64,000 bases of DNA, from positions 8,362,827 through 8,426,826 of the forward strand of contig NC_084805.1 of the NCBI RefSeq assembly GCF_963583255.1, written 5' to 3'. The DNA comes from Pyrus communis. Lineage: Eukaryota > Streptophyta > Magnoliopsida > Rosales > Rosaceae. Shown here in pieces: positions 1-11,245 of this stretch (its first letter is position 1; every line of letters starts with the position of its first letter). A model generated the notes under the pieces. It saw only the letters and a list, made by a program, of their open reading frames with translations. It ran no database searches and was not told the origin of the DNA. The position numbers were made by a program, and so were the translations under genes.

Positions 1-2037
1 GATCTATCCAGCAAGGTGGAGGTGCTGGTTCTACCACACCATCCTTATTAGAGGTTTGCGTTCCCCTGCTACTTTTTTGGTTAACTAATGGTACATCATT
101 GCTTATCTTGGTTTCGTGTACAGACTGGAAAAGCTTTTACATCAAAGGGAATGCAAGTGCTTGAGCTTGTAGGAAAGGAAACTTTGGATCTACTGATCAC
201 AGAGACTGGTATAGAAGTTGATAAGGATTCTACACTTTCTGAAAAGGAAACTGAAGAGGATCAGTTATATGAGGAAGTGGGATTTGATCGGTGTTTCTAC
301 ATATATGGAGGTCCAGAACAGTTGGAGGTCAGTTATTTAATTTTGAGGTTAAATATTGTTATTGTAGGGAATAAAATGTATTAAAGTTGTTATTTTGTAT
401 CACTGTCAGGAACTGGAGGCTTTGTCCAGCCATTATGCGCTATTATTTAATCGGAGAAAAGGAAAATTGTCATCAGAACAGAAGTCTATTTATGATGGAA
501 AGCTTAAACAGGTGCAACAGATTTTCAGTCTGAATATTGAGTTGGATGGAAGTGGTGCAGAGTCGGACAAAGGCAAAAAGAAAAAGACCGGAGATGATGG
601 AAATATCAATGAGATGAAGAGTTTGCATGATTCAAGCGTCAGCAAGGCTGCTGATATGGCGGCTGGGTACTATATTTTGTTCAATTTCTATTTTTATTGT
701 CTTGTCTTTTTCTTTTTATAGATTATTTGCTTCAATGAATGGCTGTTTAGTTCTATTGACTTTCATCTGATTTTCATAAATACTATATACTGATCTTCAA
801 GCTTTTATAAATCTACTGGCCAATCAATATTCTTTTATTGCCTTACCTTTGTTGCTCCATTACCCTCTGTTTATCCACTCAATTTACAAACAAACAACTA
901 CGTTTACACTAAAGCCAACATCTGATTACAGCAATTGTAAAACTTGCTGTTCTTGCATCTGTCTGAGTTACATTGAGACAATTTTGCCAAGCCACTGTTG
1001 ATGATGTGTCCTTTCCCTGCCCACTGTCCTTGTCAATCTGAATTGATTGGAGATCTGAGGCTTCGCGCTAAATGATTTCAAAATTAATTTCTTTATAATC
1101 GTGTGCTTATAGAGATGTGTGCATGTGCATATAGATCATATTGCTCCCAACATTGCATCAGACTTGAAATGCATGATACTCTCAGAAAATAAATATCTTT
1201 TAAGGGTGGGACTGGTGGCAGGGGAGTCCTATGAAAAGTTATTGCTGGGTGCTGATATGTCCAATTTCAAAACCGGATTGCATTTTAATCAGCCTTCTCA
1301 CTGTACATATTTTTTTTGCAATTTCAACAGCGTCCAATTAAAAGAAATGGAGTCGTTTGTTCCTCATGAATTTGTGATCTTGGTTGACATATTGCTGTAA
1401 AAACATGTGTGGTCTTCTATGCTTCCTTATTTTTGTTTATTTTTACACCATGCATTGTTACTATGACTTTAAATTTTTCTTCTTATGTTCTTTTTAGGTT
1501 CACAAGTGCCTTAGCAGGACAAGCTGTGAACGATATAATTCAAAGAACAACTGGTAGATTAGAGAGTCTTCACTCAGAGGGGGTTCATGTACGTGATTAT
1601 CTTCTGTTACTGTATTATTCCATCGGCATTTTTATAGACATGGGTTCAATAGTTCTGACGTAATCATATTTTTGCAGAGGCTGTCAGAATTGTGCTGTTC
1701 AGCGGTATCTCAACTGTTGATGCTTGGTAAATCCGTCATATCTAGTGCAAACAAAACTCAGGCAGAAGATGTGGATGCCGATCTGGAGAATATTGATTGG
1801 CCTGAAGATTCTGTTGAGAAAGCAAAGATAATCAGATCAAAAACACAAACAATGACAGGATATGTGGAGGCAGTGTCTAGCAGTTTCGTCACAGGTTAAT
1901 TTCCTTGAACTCTGTTTAGTGCTGCTTATGCTCATAATTGACTACCCTTTTCCTAGTTGAAAATATGCCATTACAATTAATATACTCTCAGATCTAATCA
2001 CTTATTGTTACTTAATTGCTCAATGGTAGAGTGGTTA

Positions 2038-2079
<42 letters not shown>

Positions 2080-2588
2080 CAAGAAGAGTGGTTAGCTATT
2101 AGGTGACTAGTTTGTTGAACAATTGGGAAGATAATCCACATGGAGACAGCAACATTTGAACCCGAATATATTATTGTTTGGGGGCCTAATTCCTAAGTTC
2201 CCCAACTCCTAAAGCTTCATGTCTTTTCTCTGTGCTTTTACACTGACTTCTTAATGATTCCATTTCATAGTGGATTAATTAAACCTATCAATACCCTGCA
2301 CTCCTGAGGTCTTCAATGTCTTTTTATGTAGCAAATATATTTTTGTTGACAGTTTGAGTTTTGATGAACTTTTCAGGTATATCTGATGTTGCAGAAGCTT
2401 ATCTAGCAGCCATAAAGGGCGCTTCTGAGGAATCCCACGAAGTGCTCCCACATACATCGATCCAAGAAAAAGCAAGTTCTTTCTCTAAACACCTTCGTGA
2501 TGACCAGACCACAGCTTTGAGCAAAATCCAGGATGGGCTACACTACTTTTCGTACGTTGTCATTTCAACCTCTATGCCTGCAGCGTGA
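1..2588 (+). CDS. FAM114/NOXP20-like conserved protein (3' part, start outside window)
   Basis: Six coding exons can be joined in frame: 1-53, 124-327, 410-666, 1498-1588, 1678-1894 and 2377-2588 (TGA 2586-2588), all with GT donors and AG acceptors and consistent phases. The joined part is about 344 residues and the N-terminus lies upstream. Visible traits are a Gly/Thr/Ser stretch, a GKxxT-SKGMQVLELVGKET segment, an acidic region, a Lys-rich patch (KGKKKK) after exon 3, and a C-terminus on the pattern LSKIQDGLHYFSYVV. The segment around LELVGKETLDLL resembles the LEFLGKKTMNVL region of animal FAM114 (NOXP20) proteins, so I call it FAM114-like. No enzyme motif, signal peptide or membrane segment is evident, and the function is unknown to me. 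The gene reads intact in the window. The 831-bp intron 667-1497 and the 482-bp intron 1895-2376 (with a T30-like run near 2041) hold nothing else recognisable. Confidence 0.6.
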
Positions 2589-3503
2589 GAGACCTCAAAT
2601 CTTTAAGCTCTCAGTTTAGTTTTGTAAATAGTCGGCATTTAGAGTGAGTTTAAGTTTTCACATCGTTTCAAGTGTTATACGAAATTGAAGTTCTTAGAAC
2701 TGTAAAACAATCAGCAACTTGTAACAATAAGGTAGAAATTATACGTTTGCATTAATTAAAGTTTTGTTGATTTAATTTCTAGTAAGAATCTATCAATCAT
2801 GAAAGAGATTTTGTTAACGCGCCGGATAATATATAGTCCAAATTAGTTTGGTTTGCTTGTGATGGCAAGATTTTGTAGTAATGGAAAGCTTGATGAACAT
2901 GATTGCAAAAACCGTGGTTATATCACCACGTGATGTTCTGTGCCATTGATACAAAGACGTGGAAAGGAAATTTATACATTTTTATTTCATTGGCACGGTA
3001 TGTCAGGATAGTGGTGCACCCGTGCCATGTAAGTCATTATGCCCTCGCATTGTGGCCACATTTGTAATCGATCTTTGGCCAAATAAACTTGAATGCCTAA
3101 AATGATCCTTTCACTAATGTAAATGACAAAGCATTTGGTATAATTTAGATTTTTCTACACCACATTATTGAATTTGGCATATGACCCCACTACAAGGATG
3201 CTTAGTGCAATTTGACATGACGTTGGATGACATGTTAAAATCAGTTGCACAAGTGCTTAGGTAATTTTTAGATTTTGATACGTATGTAGGTTCACAATGC
3301 ATCGATATTCGTACGTGTCCATTAGTTTCCTCCACACTCCTCTTCTTACTTTTACTCAGACTGATCTGTCAATTATGAGTACGTCCTCGTCATTCATGTA
3401 AGTCGAACGTAAAATCTCACTTACAAAGTAAAGAGGAAGATAAGCATACATGGTACTGGTTCATATTACCTTGCAAACTATGCACTCCTATTTAGCTATG
3501 GAA
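2589..3503. other. 3' UTR and spacer
   Basis: The first 150-200 bases are likely the 3' UTR of the FAM114-like gene. Beyond that the sequence is AT-rich and non-coding on both strands, and I recognise nothing in it. Confidence 0.5.
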
Positions 3504-3690
3504 AGGGATCCTCTCCGGATCCCTTCCTCTTAATCCACCAATCAGGAAATTCGTGCCATTGAAATTTAATCAAACTGCTGAAGTTATTATAACTTTTAAA
3601 GTGGCCCCCTGTTTGTAGCCGTTTGATCAAATTTCAATGGTATGAATTCCCTAATTTGGTGGATTAGGAGGAATGGATCGGAAATGATCC
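3504..3690. mobile_element. Palindromic MITE-like element
   Basis: The left arm (from the GGATCCTCTCCGGATCC at about 3507) and the right arm (ending GGAAATGATCCC near 3690) are inverted copies of each other over roughly 70 bases. Shared blocks include AATCCACCAA, CCATTGAAATTT and ATCAAAC. The remaining centre is short. This is typical of foldback MITEs. It carries no coding sequence and lies about 460 bp upstream of the first dioxygenase start codon. Confidence 0.65.
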
Positions 3691-3763
3691 CTTTCCATTT
3701 AGCTACCAATATTGTCCAATAAGGCAATAATTATGATTTAGACATTATATAAAAAGAAGCCAA

Positions 3764-3966
3764 TCGGATCCTCTCTGAATTTTTTTGGTGAGGATCCTGG
3801 AAATCCGTAAATCGTATCCGTTTATCATACATCGTGTGATCAATTTTTGTCATGTACTGTTTGTATTTAATTTTAAAAAATATATATTTAAAATGATTTC
3901 TAACTATGTATGATCAACATATATGATTGACGGATTCCCAAGATCCTTACAAAGAATCCGGATTCA
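3764..3966. mobile_element. Palindromic GGATCC-type MITE
   Basis: This is a second foldback element directly after the first. The left arm (GAGGATCCTGG, ATCCGTTTATCATACAT) and right arm (ATGTATGATCA, GGATTCCCAAGATCCTTAC) are inverted copies around an AT-rich centre near 3870. Related copies are at about 9745-9885, 30488-30683 and 47299-47508. It ends about 180 bp upstream of the dioxygenase start at 4149, so it forms part of that gene's upstream region. Confidence 0.65.
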
Positions 3967-4148
3967 AAAAGAACCACACGTTACCAGGAATACCTGTCAA
4001 TTCAGCAGCACCTACCCAGTATATTGTCTCCATTATTTCCCTCTCAAGAAACGTCTAGGTTCATTGTACAACAACAAAATCATGCCAAGAACACCACCAA
4101 ATTTCACTAAACTCCACCATCATCTCTCCTTGAACCTCAACTTTACCC

Positions 4149-6138
4149 ATGGGAGAGGTTGATCCGGCCTTCATCCAAGCCATCGACAGGAGGCCGAATC
4201 CCAAACCTAAAAACTCATCACTTATTGATGGAATCCCCACAATTGACCTCTCAGCTCTAAGCACCGGTCTCGAGGAGAATGACTTACGCGAAACAGATTC
4301 ATCGCCAAGTGACGTCTCGGGCCATGCTAAACTGGTTTCAGAAATAGGCCATGCATGCAAAAACTGGGGGTTTTTCCAAGTTGTGAATCATGGGGTTCCA
4401 CTAGAACTGGGCAGGAAGATTGAGGATGTGGCCAAGAAATTCTTTGAGCTACCAGGTGAGGAGAAGAGGAAGGTGAAGAGGGACATGGTGAATGCTTTGG
4501 GGTACCATGATGGTGAGCACACTAAGAATGTTAGAGATTGGAAGGAAGTGTTTGATTTCTTGGTGGAAGATCAGACGGCTGTCCCAGCTTCACATGAGCC
4601 AGGTGATGAGGAGCTGAGGGTGTTGACTAATCAGTGGCCTCAGTACCCTCCTGAGTTCAGGTAATTTATTTGTTTTCGCTTATTTTAGGGCCCGTTTGAC
4701 AATCAATTCCTTGTTTTTTCAGTTTTTAGTATCACCTTCTATAGAATGATTTGCGTAAAGTCGGCTGATTATGAATTTTCTTTGGTTTGAACTTAGAACA
4801 CATTAGATTTTTTTTTTTGAATATTTAGAAATATAGCCACTCGAAGAGTGCTTGAACACCACTCCATAATGCTCGAGTCCCCTCGACTGGTTGAAGTTCT
4901 AGAAGTCTGAACTTGATTCACAGGGCTAGTTACCAATTCAGAAGTGTTACAAGATCGGATTCATGAAGATCAAACTAAATTTTCAATTAGAAATTGGCAT
5001 GTGATGCCAATCTAGTACCAACTCCACCAAATTTTAGCATATCTTGTTGTGGTTTATGTACAGTTTACTCCATAATGCTAATTGTTTTTCTTCACCTTGG
5101 CGTGTGGTTTATGTACTCGAATTGACTGCCTTGAGCAGAGAGGTCTGCCAAGAGTATGCTCAAGCGGTCGAAAAACTAGCATACAAGTTGCTAGGACTAA
5201 TTGCTTTGAGCTTAGGCCAGCCCAAAAACAGGTTCGATGACTACTTCAAAGACCACCAAACGAGCTTGGTCAGACTCAATCACTATCCTCCATGCCCTTC
5301 CCCTCACCTAGCTCTAGGTGTTGGCCCGCACAAGGATGCTGGCGCCTTAACTGTCCTTGCCCAAGATGACGTTGGAGGACTAGAAGTTAGGCGGAAATCA
5401 GATGGAGAGTGGAGTCCAGTCACGCCCACCCCGGATGCCTACATCATCAATGTCGGTGACATTGTTCAGGTACCACTCATGAACTATATAGTTTCGGCGA
5501 AATGACAACTTTAAATATGCATCTATGGAGCTGTAATTACGAATGAGATTGTTTTTGAAAATCACCATTTTGAACTACGAAGTTAAAGTTCTCGAGGTGT
5601 GAAACAACAGTTTCAGTGAAATGAAATCATCCCGTTATGTCTTAATCATGAATGATGTTCTTGCAAAATACCCTTTTGCACAATAAAAGAAATGAAGAAA
5701 AAGTTTTGAACTTTTAAGCGTATGAAATACTCCTAAAGACTCACCATTCCTTTCTTAGTTGGACCAACCAGATTTTCGACAAGCATTTCTGTTGGCACAA
5801 GAAGCAGAACTGTAAGTGAATTTTAATCATTACAATTATACGGGACGTAATATGTGTGTTCACTCTGTGAATTGCAGGTTTGGAGCAACGACAAATATGA
5901 GAGTGTGGAGCACCGCGTGGTGGTGAATTCTGAGAAAGAGAGATTTTCAATTCCTTTCTTCTTCTTCCCAGCCCACCATGTGATGGTGAAGCCCTTGGAG
6001 GAGCTACTGAGTGATGGAAATCCTGCCAAATACAGGGAATACAACTGGGGAAAGTTTTATGCTACCAGAAACCGCAGTGATTTCAAGAAACAAGAGGCGG
6101 AGAACATCCAAATTCATCATTTCAAGTTACCGGAGTAG
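4149..6138 (+). CDS. 2-oxoglutarate/Fe(II)-dependent dioxygenase, copy A
   Basis: Exons 4149-4660, 5139-5469 and 5878-6138 join in frame to a 367-residue protein, a normal length for plant 2OG dioxygenases. The N-terminal DIOX_N half includes NWGFFQVVNHGV. The C-terminal double-stranded beta-helix holds the iron ligands H235 and D237 (GPHKDAGALTVL) and H293 (SVEHRVVVN), with the 2-oxoglutarate-binding R303xS305 (ERFSIPFF), so it should be catalytically competent. The start MGEVDPAFIQ is conserved with copy C. Members of this soluble cytosolic family oxidise small metabolites or hormones; the substrate cannot be read from sequence. I recall the closest Arabidopsis relatives as At3g19000/At3g19010 (not verified). 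It heads a same-strand tandem cluster with a broken copy at 6540-7438 and an intact copy at 7975-9284. Introns are 478 and 408 bp. Confidence 0.92.
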
Positions 6139-6539
6139 ATATGAGATAGTATAGCATGAACGTTTGATCACCGGTAGCAACTGGCAGCGCAATATTCTTT
6201 TCGCTTCTTGTGATTACTGTGCTATGTAACCAGGTCGGAGGCTTTGGAATCTGCTTCTGTAACTGCTAATAAGTGAGTTGCATGTAAAGTCGCCTACTTT
6301 TACTTAAACCTTCTATATCTCTCTGCAAGTCTAAGGCAGATATCTAAGTGCAATCTTCAAGGAATATCAAACCTTGAAGTAAATATACTATAACAATCAC
6401 CAATTTTCTTTTAATACAAGCGACACAAGGAGTATGAACCGAATACATGACCTGAGGTGTAGAGGTAAACTTGCTTAACAATTTGAACTACAAGCCTTTC
6501 GCATTGTAATGATCACTGTTAAGTTCATGCTAAACGTGA

Positions 6540-7438
6540 TTAAAAACTCTCCGTCACCGAAGCCGAAGGCATACCCTTGATCGACCTCTCTCCGGTAAAC
6601 TCCCCAGACTCTGTTTCCGACCCCAAAGCCATTTTTACCAGACTCCATTTCCGACCAAGGCCATCGAAAGGCTTATCGCACAAATAGGCAATGCATGCAA
6701 GGACTGGGGTTTCTTCCAAGTGATCAACCACAGGGTTCTGTTGGAGAAGCGCCAAAGGATTGAGGCTGCTGCTCGGAAGTTCTTTGCGCTGCCCTTGGAG
6801 GAGAAGAGGAAGATTAGAGGGGATGAAAAGAGTATGTTCGAGAAGTCGAAAAGCTAGGTCTATAGTTGATTGGATTGATTGCATTGAGCCTAGGTTTGCC
6901 AGAAGTGAGGTTCCGCAGCTACTTGAAAAACCAAACCAGTTTTATCAGACTCAACCACTGTTCGCCTTGTCCTTCCCCTGAGTGGGCTATTGGCGTTGGT
7001 CGCCACAAGGATGGTGGTGCTTTAACCGTGCTAGCTCGAGATGAAGTTGAAGGATTGGAGTGAAGAGAAAAACAGACGGGGAGTGGATACGAATTAAACC
7101 TACCCCAAATGCCTGTATCATCAATGTTGGTGACGTTATTCAGAAACCAATCTTCAAACTTCATACCAAGTCCTCTCGTTGAGCTTCGTTCATTCATAAA
7201 ACAAATCGATATGTTTATGCAGATTTGGAGCAACGAGAGATACGGGAGCGTGGAGCACAGAGTGATGGTTAACTCGGAGAAGGAAAGGCTTTCCATTGCC
7301 TACTTCCTCAACCCAGCTCACTACATTGGAAGAACTGCTTACAGCTCGGGAAAGTTCATTACTCAAAGAAAGCTCACTAACTTGAAGATACTCAACACCG
7401 AAAACATCCAGATTTACCATTTCCGAGAACCGGATTAA
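6540..7438 (+). pseudogene. Broken 2OG dioxygenase, copy B
   Basis: This is clearly homologous to copies A and C but disabled. There is no start codon or MGE(I/V)DPAFIQ leader; homology begins at about 6545 (VTEAEGIPLIDLSP). A 34-bp partial tandem duplication (CCAGACT at 6604 and again at 6638) shifts the frame. At about 6832 the sequence jumps from late exon 1 (GDEKSM) straight into exon 2 (equivalent of REVEKL), so the end of exon 1 and all of intron 1 are gone. A one-base loss creates TGA at 7061-7063 after VEGLE. The exon 2 donor is lost (CAGAAACC where copy C has CAGGTTCC). Iron-ligand codons (HKDGGALTVL near 7000, VEHRVMVN near 7255) and the last exon remain readable. The losses suggest local decay after tandem duplication. 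It is not a retrocopy, because the exon 2/3 intron relic is still present. Confidence 0.88.
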
Positions 7439-7901
7439 GTCGATTCGAACGAGTTTTCCGTCATTTTAGCTTCACGTACGAAAAACGCTGTATGCATAAC
7501 TTTGCAGAAAATAACACCAGCTTCATATATCATTTACCTCCTTTATGTTGCTCTGTCGAAAAAGAATCAACTTAAACAAGACCTTTTGATTAAGTCCAAA
7601 ATTCTGCAATATTGTATGTTGAAAGTCAGCATCCTGCCACAAATACCATCTAATCTTTCTCAATCAAATCGTTTATATAAAAATTTTATCTCAATCATGT
7701 CATTCTATGTCTGCATCGGGATCATGTGGAGTAAAGACAACGGGAACAATAGTAACACTACATGACGGTGTTATGGTCACAAAAATTTCCGAGGCCAGCA
7801 TGAACTGTCCCAACCTTCCAAAATAACAATTGACAAAAACCTGTCCAGATTCAAGATAAAACTTCAACGAGCCATTCTTCTAGTAGCACTCTTGCAAGAC
7901 A

Positions 7902-7957
7902 GAAAAAGAATTGAGTTACTTTCCTTCAAGAAAAAGAATTGAGTTACTTTCCTTCCA
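7902..7957 (+). repeat. 28-bp tandem duplication in the leader of copy C
   Basis: Two adjacent near-perfect copies of a 28-base unit (GAAAAAGAATTGAGTTACTT and following bases) start at 7902 and 7930. They end about 17 bases before the ATG at 7975 and so probably lie in the 5' UTR of the dioxygenase gene. Confidence 0.85.
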
Positions 7958-7974
7958 AATCAAAATCGCCATCC

Positions 7975-9284
7975 ATGGGAGAGATTAATCCAGCTTTCAT
8001 CCAAGATCCCGAGCACCGGCCAAAACTCTCCATCATCGAAGCTGATGGCATACCATTAATTGACCTGTCTCCCATAAACTCCGCAGACAACTCTTCTGAC
8101 CCAAAAGCCCTTGACAAACTTGTTAGAGAGATCGGCAATGCATGCAAAGACTGGGGGTTCTTCCAAGTGATCAACCATGGAGTACAACTTGATACGCTCG
8201 GAAAGACTGAGGCTGCTGCTCGGAAGTTCTTTGATCTGCCTTCGGAGGAGAAAAGGCGGATTTGGAGGGATGAAAAAAGTGTGTTGGGTTACTACGATAC
8301 TGAGCATACCAAGAACGTACGAGACTGGAAGGAGGTGTTCGATTTCACAGTGGAGGAACCTATGTTAATGCCCGTTTCAGCTGATCCTGCGGACAACGAA
8401 GAGATAGAGTGGACTAACCAATGGCCTGAGCAACTTCCAGAACTAAGGTAACTCAATGATTAGTTGATTACTAAGAGGAGAGTGAACATAATTACTTTAG
8501 ACACAAATTTGGAATTTGACTCGTACGATCTAATACCAGGGTGTTGTGTGATGAATACGCTCGAGAAGTAGAAAAACTAGCTCTCAAGTTGTTGGGACTT
8601 ATTGCCTTGAGCCTAGGCTTGCCAGAAAACAGGTTCAACAGCTACTTCAAAGACCAGACAAGTTTTATCAGGCTCAATCACTATCCACCTTGCCCTTCCC
8701 CTCAGTTAGCTCTTGGTGTTGGTCGCCACAAGGACAGCGGTGCTCTAACCGTGCTGTCTCAGGATGATGTCGGAGGACTGGAGGTGAAGAGAAAAGCAGA
8801 CGGAGAGTGGATTCCGGTTAAACCCACCTCAAATGCCTATATCATCAATGTTGGTGACATTCTTCAGGTTCCCCTCTACAAACTTAATACTAAGTACTTG
8901 TGTGCAGATTATTTTTGAAATTTACAAGTAGCCAAACTTGTTTCCCACTTCTAACTACCTAAGGACCAAAGGACATGCACACAAACGTAGAACCGCGAGC
9001 GTTATCGATATGTCTTTATGCAGGTTTGGAGCAATGATAGATATGAGAGTGTAGAACACAGAGCGGTGGTGAATACGGAGAAGGAAAGGTTTTCCATTCC
9101 GTTCTTCGTCAACCCCGCACACTACACCGTGGTCATGCCCATGGAGGAGCTGACAGATGAACAGAACCCGGCGAAATACAAGCCGTACAACTGGGGCAAG
9201 TTCTTGAGTCACCGAAAGCTGACTAATTTCAAGAAACACAGTGCTGAAAACATCCAGGTTTCTCATTTCAGGGTAGAAGAATAG
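7975..9284 (+). CDS. 2-oxoglutarate/Fe(II)-dependent dioxygenase, copy C
   Basis: Exons 7975-8447, 8540-8867 and 9024-9284 give a 353-residue protein. I chose ATG 7975 because MGEINPAFIQ aligns with the start of copy A; in-frame codons further upstream contain no ATG. Iron ligands are H221 and D223 (GRHKDSGALTVL) and H279 (SVEHRAVVN), and the co-substrate pair is R289xS291 (ERFSIPFF). DIOX_N is marked by DWGFFQVINHGV. All residues expected for activity are present. It differs from copy A mainly by a shorter N-terminal linker and shorter introns (92 and 156 bp against 478 and 408 bp). Intron positions and phases are identical, so A and C are tandem duplicates. The substrate is unknown; hormone or flavonoid-type oxidation is possible but unproven. 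Confidence 0.92.
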
Positions 9285-9744
9285 CACCAAGTAGTTAATA
9301 GTATTATTTTCAGATGAGCAATATCTGTGTAATTTTGCATCAAAACTAGAAGCATTTTTCCGAACAACGCTTTTAGAACGCAAAAATAAGTCGATCATCG
9401 TCGTGGTTTATATGGACTTCTTGGTTAGACGGTTCAAACTTCTACATTTACCGATTGCATCGTAAATTACATATTGTAAACCACATTTTTAATCAAGGTG
9501 GACTTCACTTACTAGTTAAAAAACAGCACTAGACAAATTTTGCAGGCATTTAGTAACATCACAAGATTCCAAACATTGGGAAACATACAAAAGGCTTTGT
9601 AATCAGTCAATGAAAAAAGGACGGAAAGCTATGCATGTCATAGGCTGGCTGGTTAGTGATGACTCAGACCCAGCATTATTGGACTAGTGCGTGCTAGTCG
9701 AACACACCAACAGCCACACTAAGGTTTGTGGTAGCAATTCTCAC

Positions 9745-9885
9745 ATCTTATCCGCTCCTCGTGCGGTCAAAAATTATTTTGAATTTTTTTATTCAAATTA
9801 AACACAAACAGTATCTAACAATTTTTGGTCGCACGATAAACGAATAGGATATGAAAAGTAAGGATCCGGAGAGGATCCTCATCCA
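9745..9885. mobile_element. GGATCC-type MITE (short copy)
   Basis: Inverted arms (ATCCGCTCCTCGTGCGGTCAA on the left; its inverted counterpart TTGGTCGCACGATAAACG with AGGATCCGGAGAGGATCC on the right) flank an AT-rich centre. It is the same family as 3764-3966, but the left end is eroded. Confidence 0.5.
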
Positions 9886-10259
9886 AGCAACACAAACCAA
9901 AACCTAAAAGCTACTTTCTAGGTTTTGATGTTTTCCAGATGGATGCTTTTCTGATAGAAGGCTACCATGGTAGAACTCAATCAAACATCCCAATAACAAG
10001 GCCATCAAATGAAAATAAATACTACGAACATGTTGAATTAGCTAAAGTTGTTACATCAAGGAAATGGATTGCTCGTGTGTTAGTCTTCCAAAAAAGATGA
10101 AAAATTACATATTATATATAACAATATATATATAATTTATTTAAATATAAACAAACCAAGTCTTATTTCGATCAGATCAAAGATGATGTACAACTTTTGT
10201 GATCATAGGGGGCGATTAATCAGCCAAAACACAAAGAAAAAAACCAAAGAATATCTCTA

Positions 10260-10770
10260 AGACAACTGAATAGGGTCCTCAACTGAAAACGACACAACAG
10301 AACGTGTTCAATATTTTGGTTCTGCGCACCCAAGAACTTTTGCAAAGGGTGTAACGATGCGTAAAAGTGCATGGTATCAGCTTCCATGCGCTCAAGAACC
10401 CTAAACCCTCCTCAACTAGAAACGGCACTACAGAACGCCTTCAATATTTTTTGTCCCTTGCACTCCAGATCCTTTTGAAAAAGAGAACTTTAACAAAAAG
10501 CTCATGGTACTGTTCACTTTAACGAAAAATCATATTTTTACACTAAAAAATCAATCCTGCTACTATTCACTTTATCTTTTATTTTGTCTTCATCGTTAAA
10601 ACTCAAAATTTTCAAACTCTTTTCATTAAATTTTCTTTTGAAAAAAGTTTAATGATCTACAAGGTATAGCTTCTTTGCTCTCATGGACCCTAAACTCTAA
10701 CCCCTACTAGGCCCTTAACTAGAAACAGCACAAATCTTTTTAGTTCTTTGCACTCAGGAATCCTTCTTTT
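10260..10770. repeat. Three diverged direct repeats
   Basis: A unit on the pattern CTCAACTAGAAACGGCAC...CAATATTTT...TTGCACTCAGGATCCTT recurs at about 10278-10345, 10412-10480 and 10705-10765. The last two copies are separated by the MITE at 10484-10640. No ORF is present and the origin is unknown. Confidence 0.55.
10484..10640. mobile_element. TTAACGAAAA-type MITE, copy 1
   Basis: This ~155-bp element has diagnostic blocks GGTACTGTTCACTTTAACGA, ATTTTTACACTAAA and TTATTTTGTCTTCATCGTTA, and ends in related inverted termini. The same unit occurs at 17411-17566 (inverted), 45377-45530 and 47670-47826 (inverted). Four recognisable copies in 64 kb mark it as an abundant short repeat of this genome. 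Confidence 0.75.
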
Positions 10771-11245
10771 TCTCGTCTCAAATCCACAGCTCTATTTCCT
10801 TTTTTTTTTTTTCCCTTCAACTACAGAGGACAGTAAGTATACAAGTTACTGTTTCGCTCGTACGTAACTTAATTGCAGTTCACAAAACAGTCTCCAACAT
10901 AAATAATATAACATACATCATCAATTTTATTGTAGAACTGGAAAAGCTTTGGAGTAATATTATCTGCAAGGCTATTCATGGTAAAAGAAAACGATAGCAC
11001 AAGTTATATCATACGCAATCAAACAAACGTTACAAAGAACATGTGCATCTATTGAGAATGAACCTTAAACGCTAATTAGAATCCACAAAAACATCTGCCC
11101 ATTTATAAATTGAAAGCCCAGTTTCCCTCATTCCTCCCCACAATCTAATCTAGTAAATTGAACAAGTGATTATATTCTACTAAGTCTGATACAAAAAAGA
11201 TGGAACACTGAAGAGAATGGATTGTAAAATGTCTACCATGCATCT

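Larger units (their letters stand above)
9285..11245. other. Spacer between dioxygenase cluster and MED11
   Basis: There is no coding sequence. It holds a GGATCC-type MITE (about 9745-9885), a short AT microsatellite near 10110, three diverged copies of a direct repeat (10260-10770) with another MITE inserted among them, and the 3' flank of MED11. The two genes converge on this spacer. Confidence 0.6.

Noticed and set aside
1119..1400. 93-residue open frame in intron 3 of the FAM114-like gene
   Set aside because: The flanking exons join in phase without it, and it has no splice sites that keep the frame. Treated as intronic, though a passenger fragment cannot be excluded.
6540..7438. Copy B as a processed retrocopy
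   Set aside because: Intron 1 is missing, but exon 1 sequence next to it is deleted too and the second intron is still partly present, so a genomic deletion fits better.
7939..7974. N-terminal extension of dioxygenase copy C
   Set aside because: The extension would need a TTG start and lies within the 28-bp tandem repeat. The ATG at 7975 aligns with copy A.
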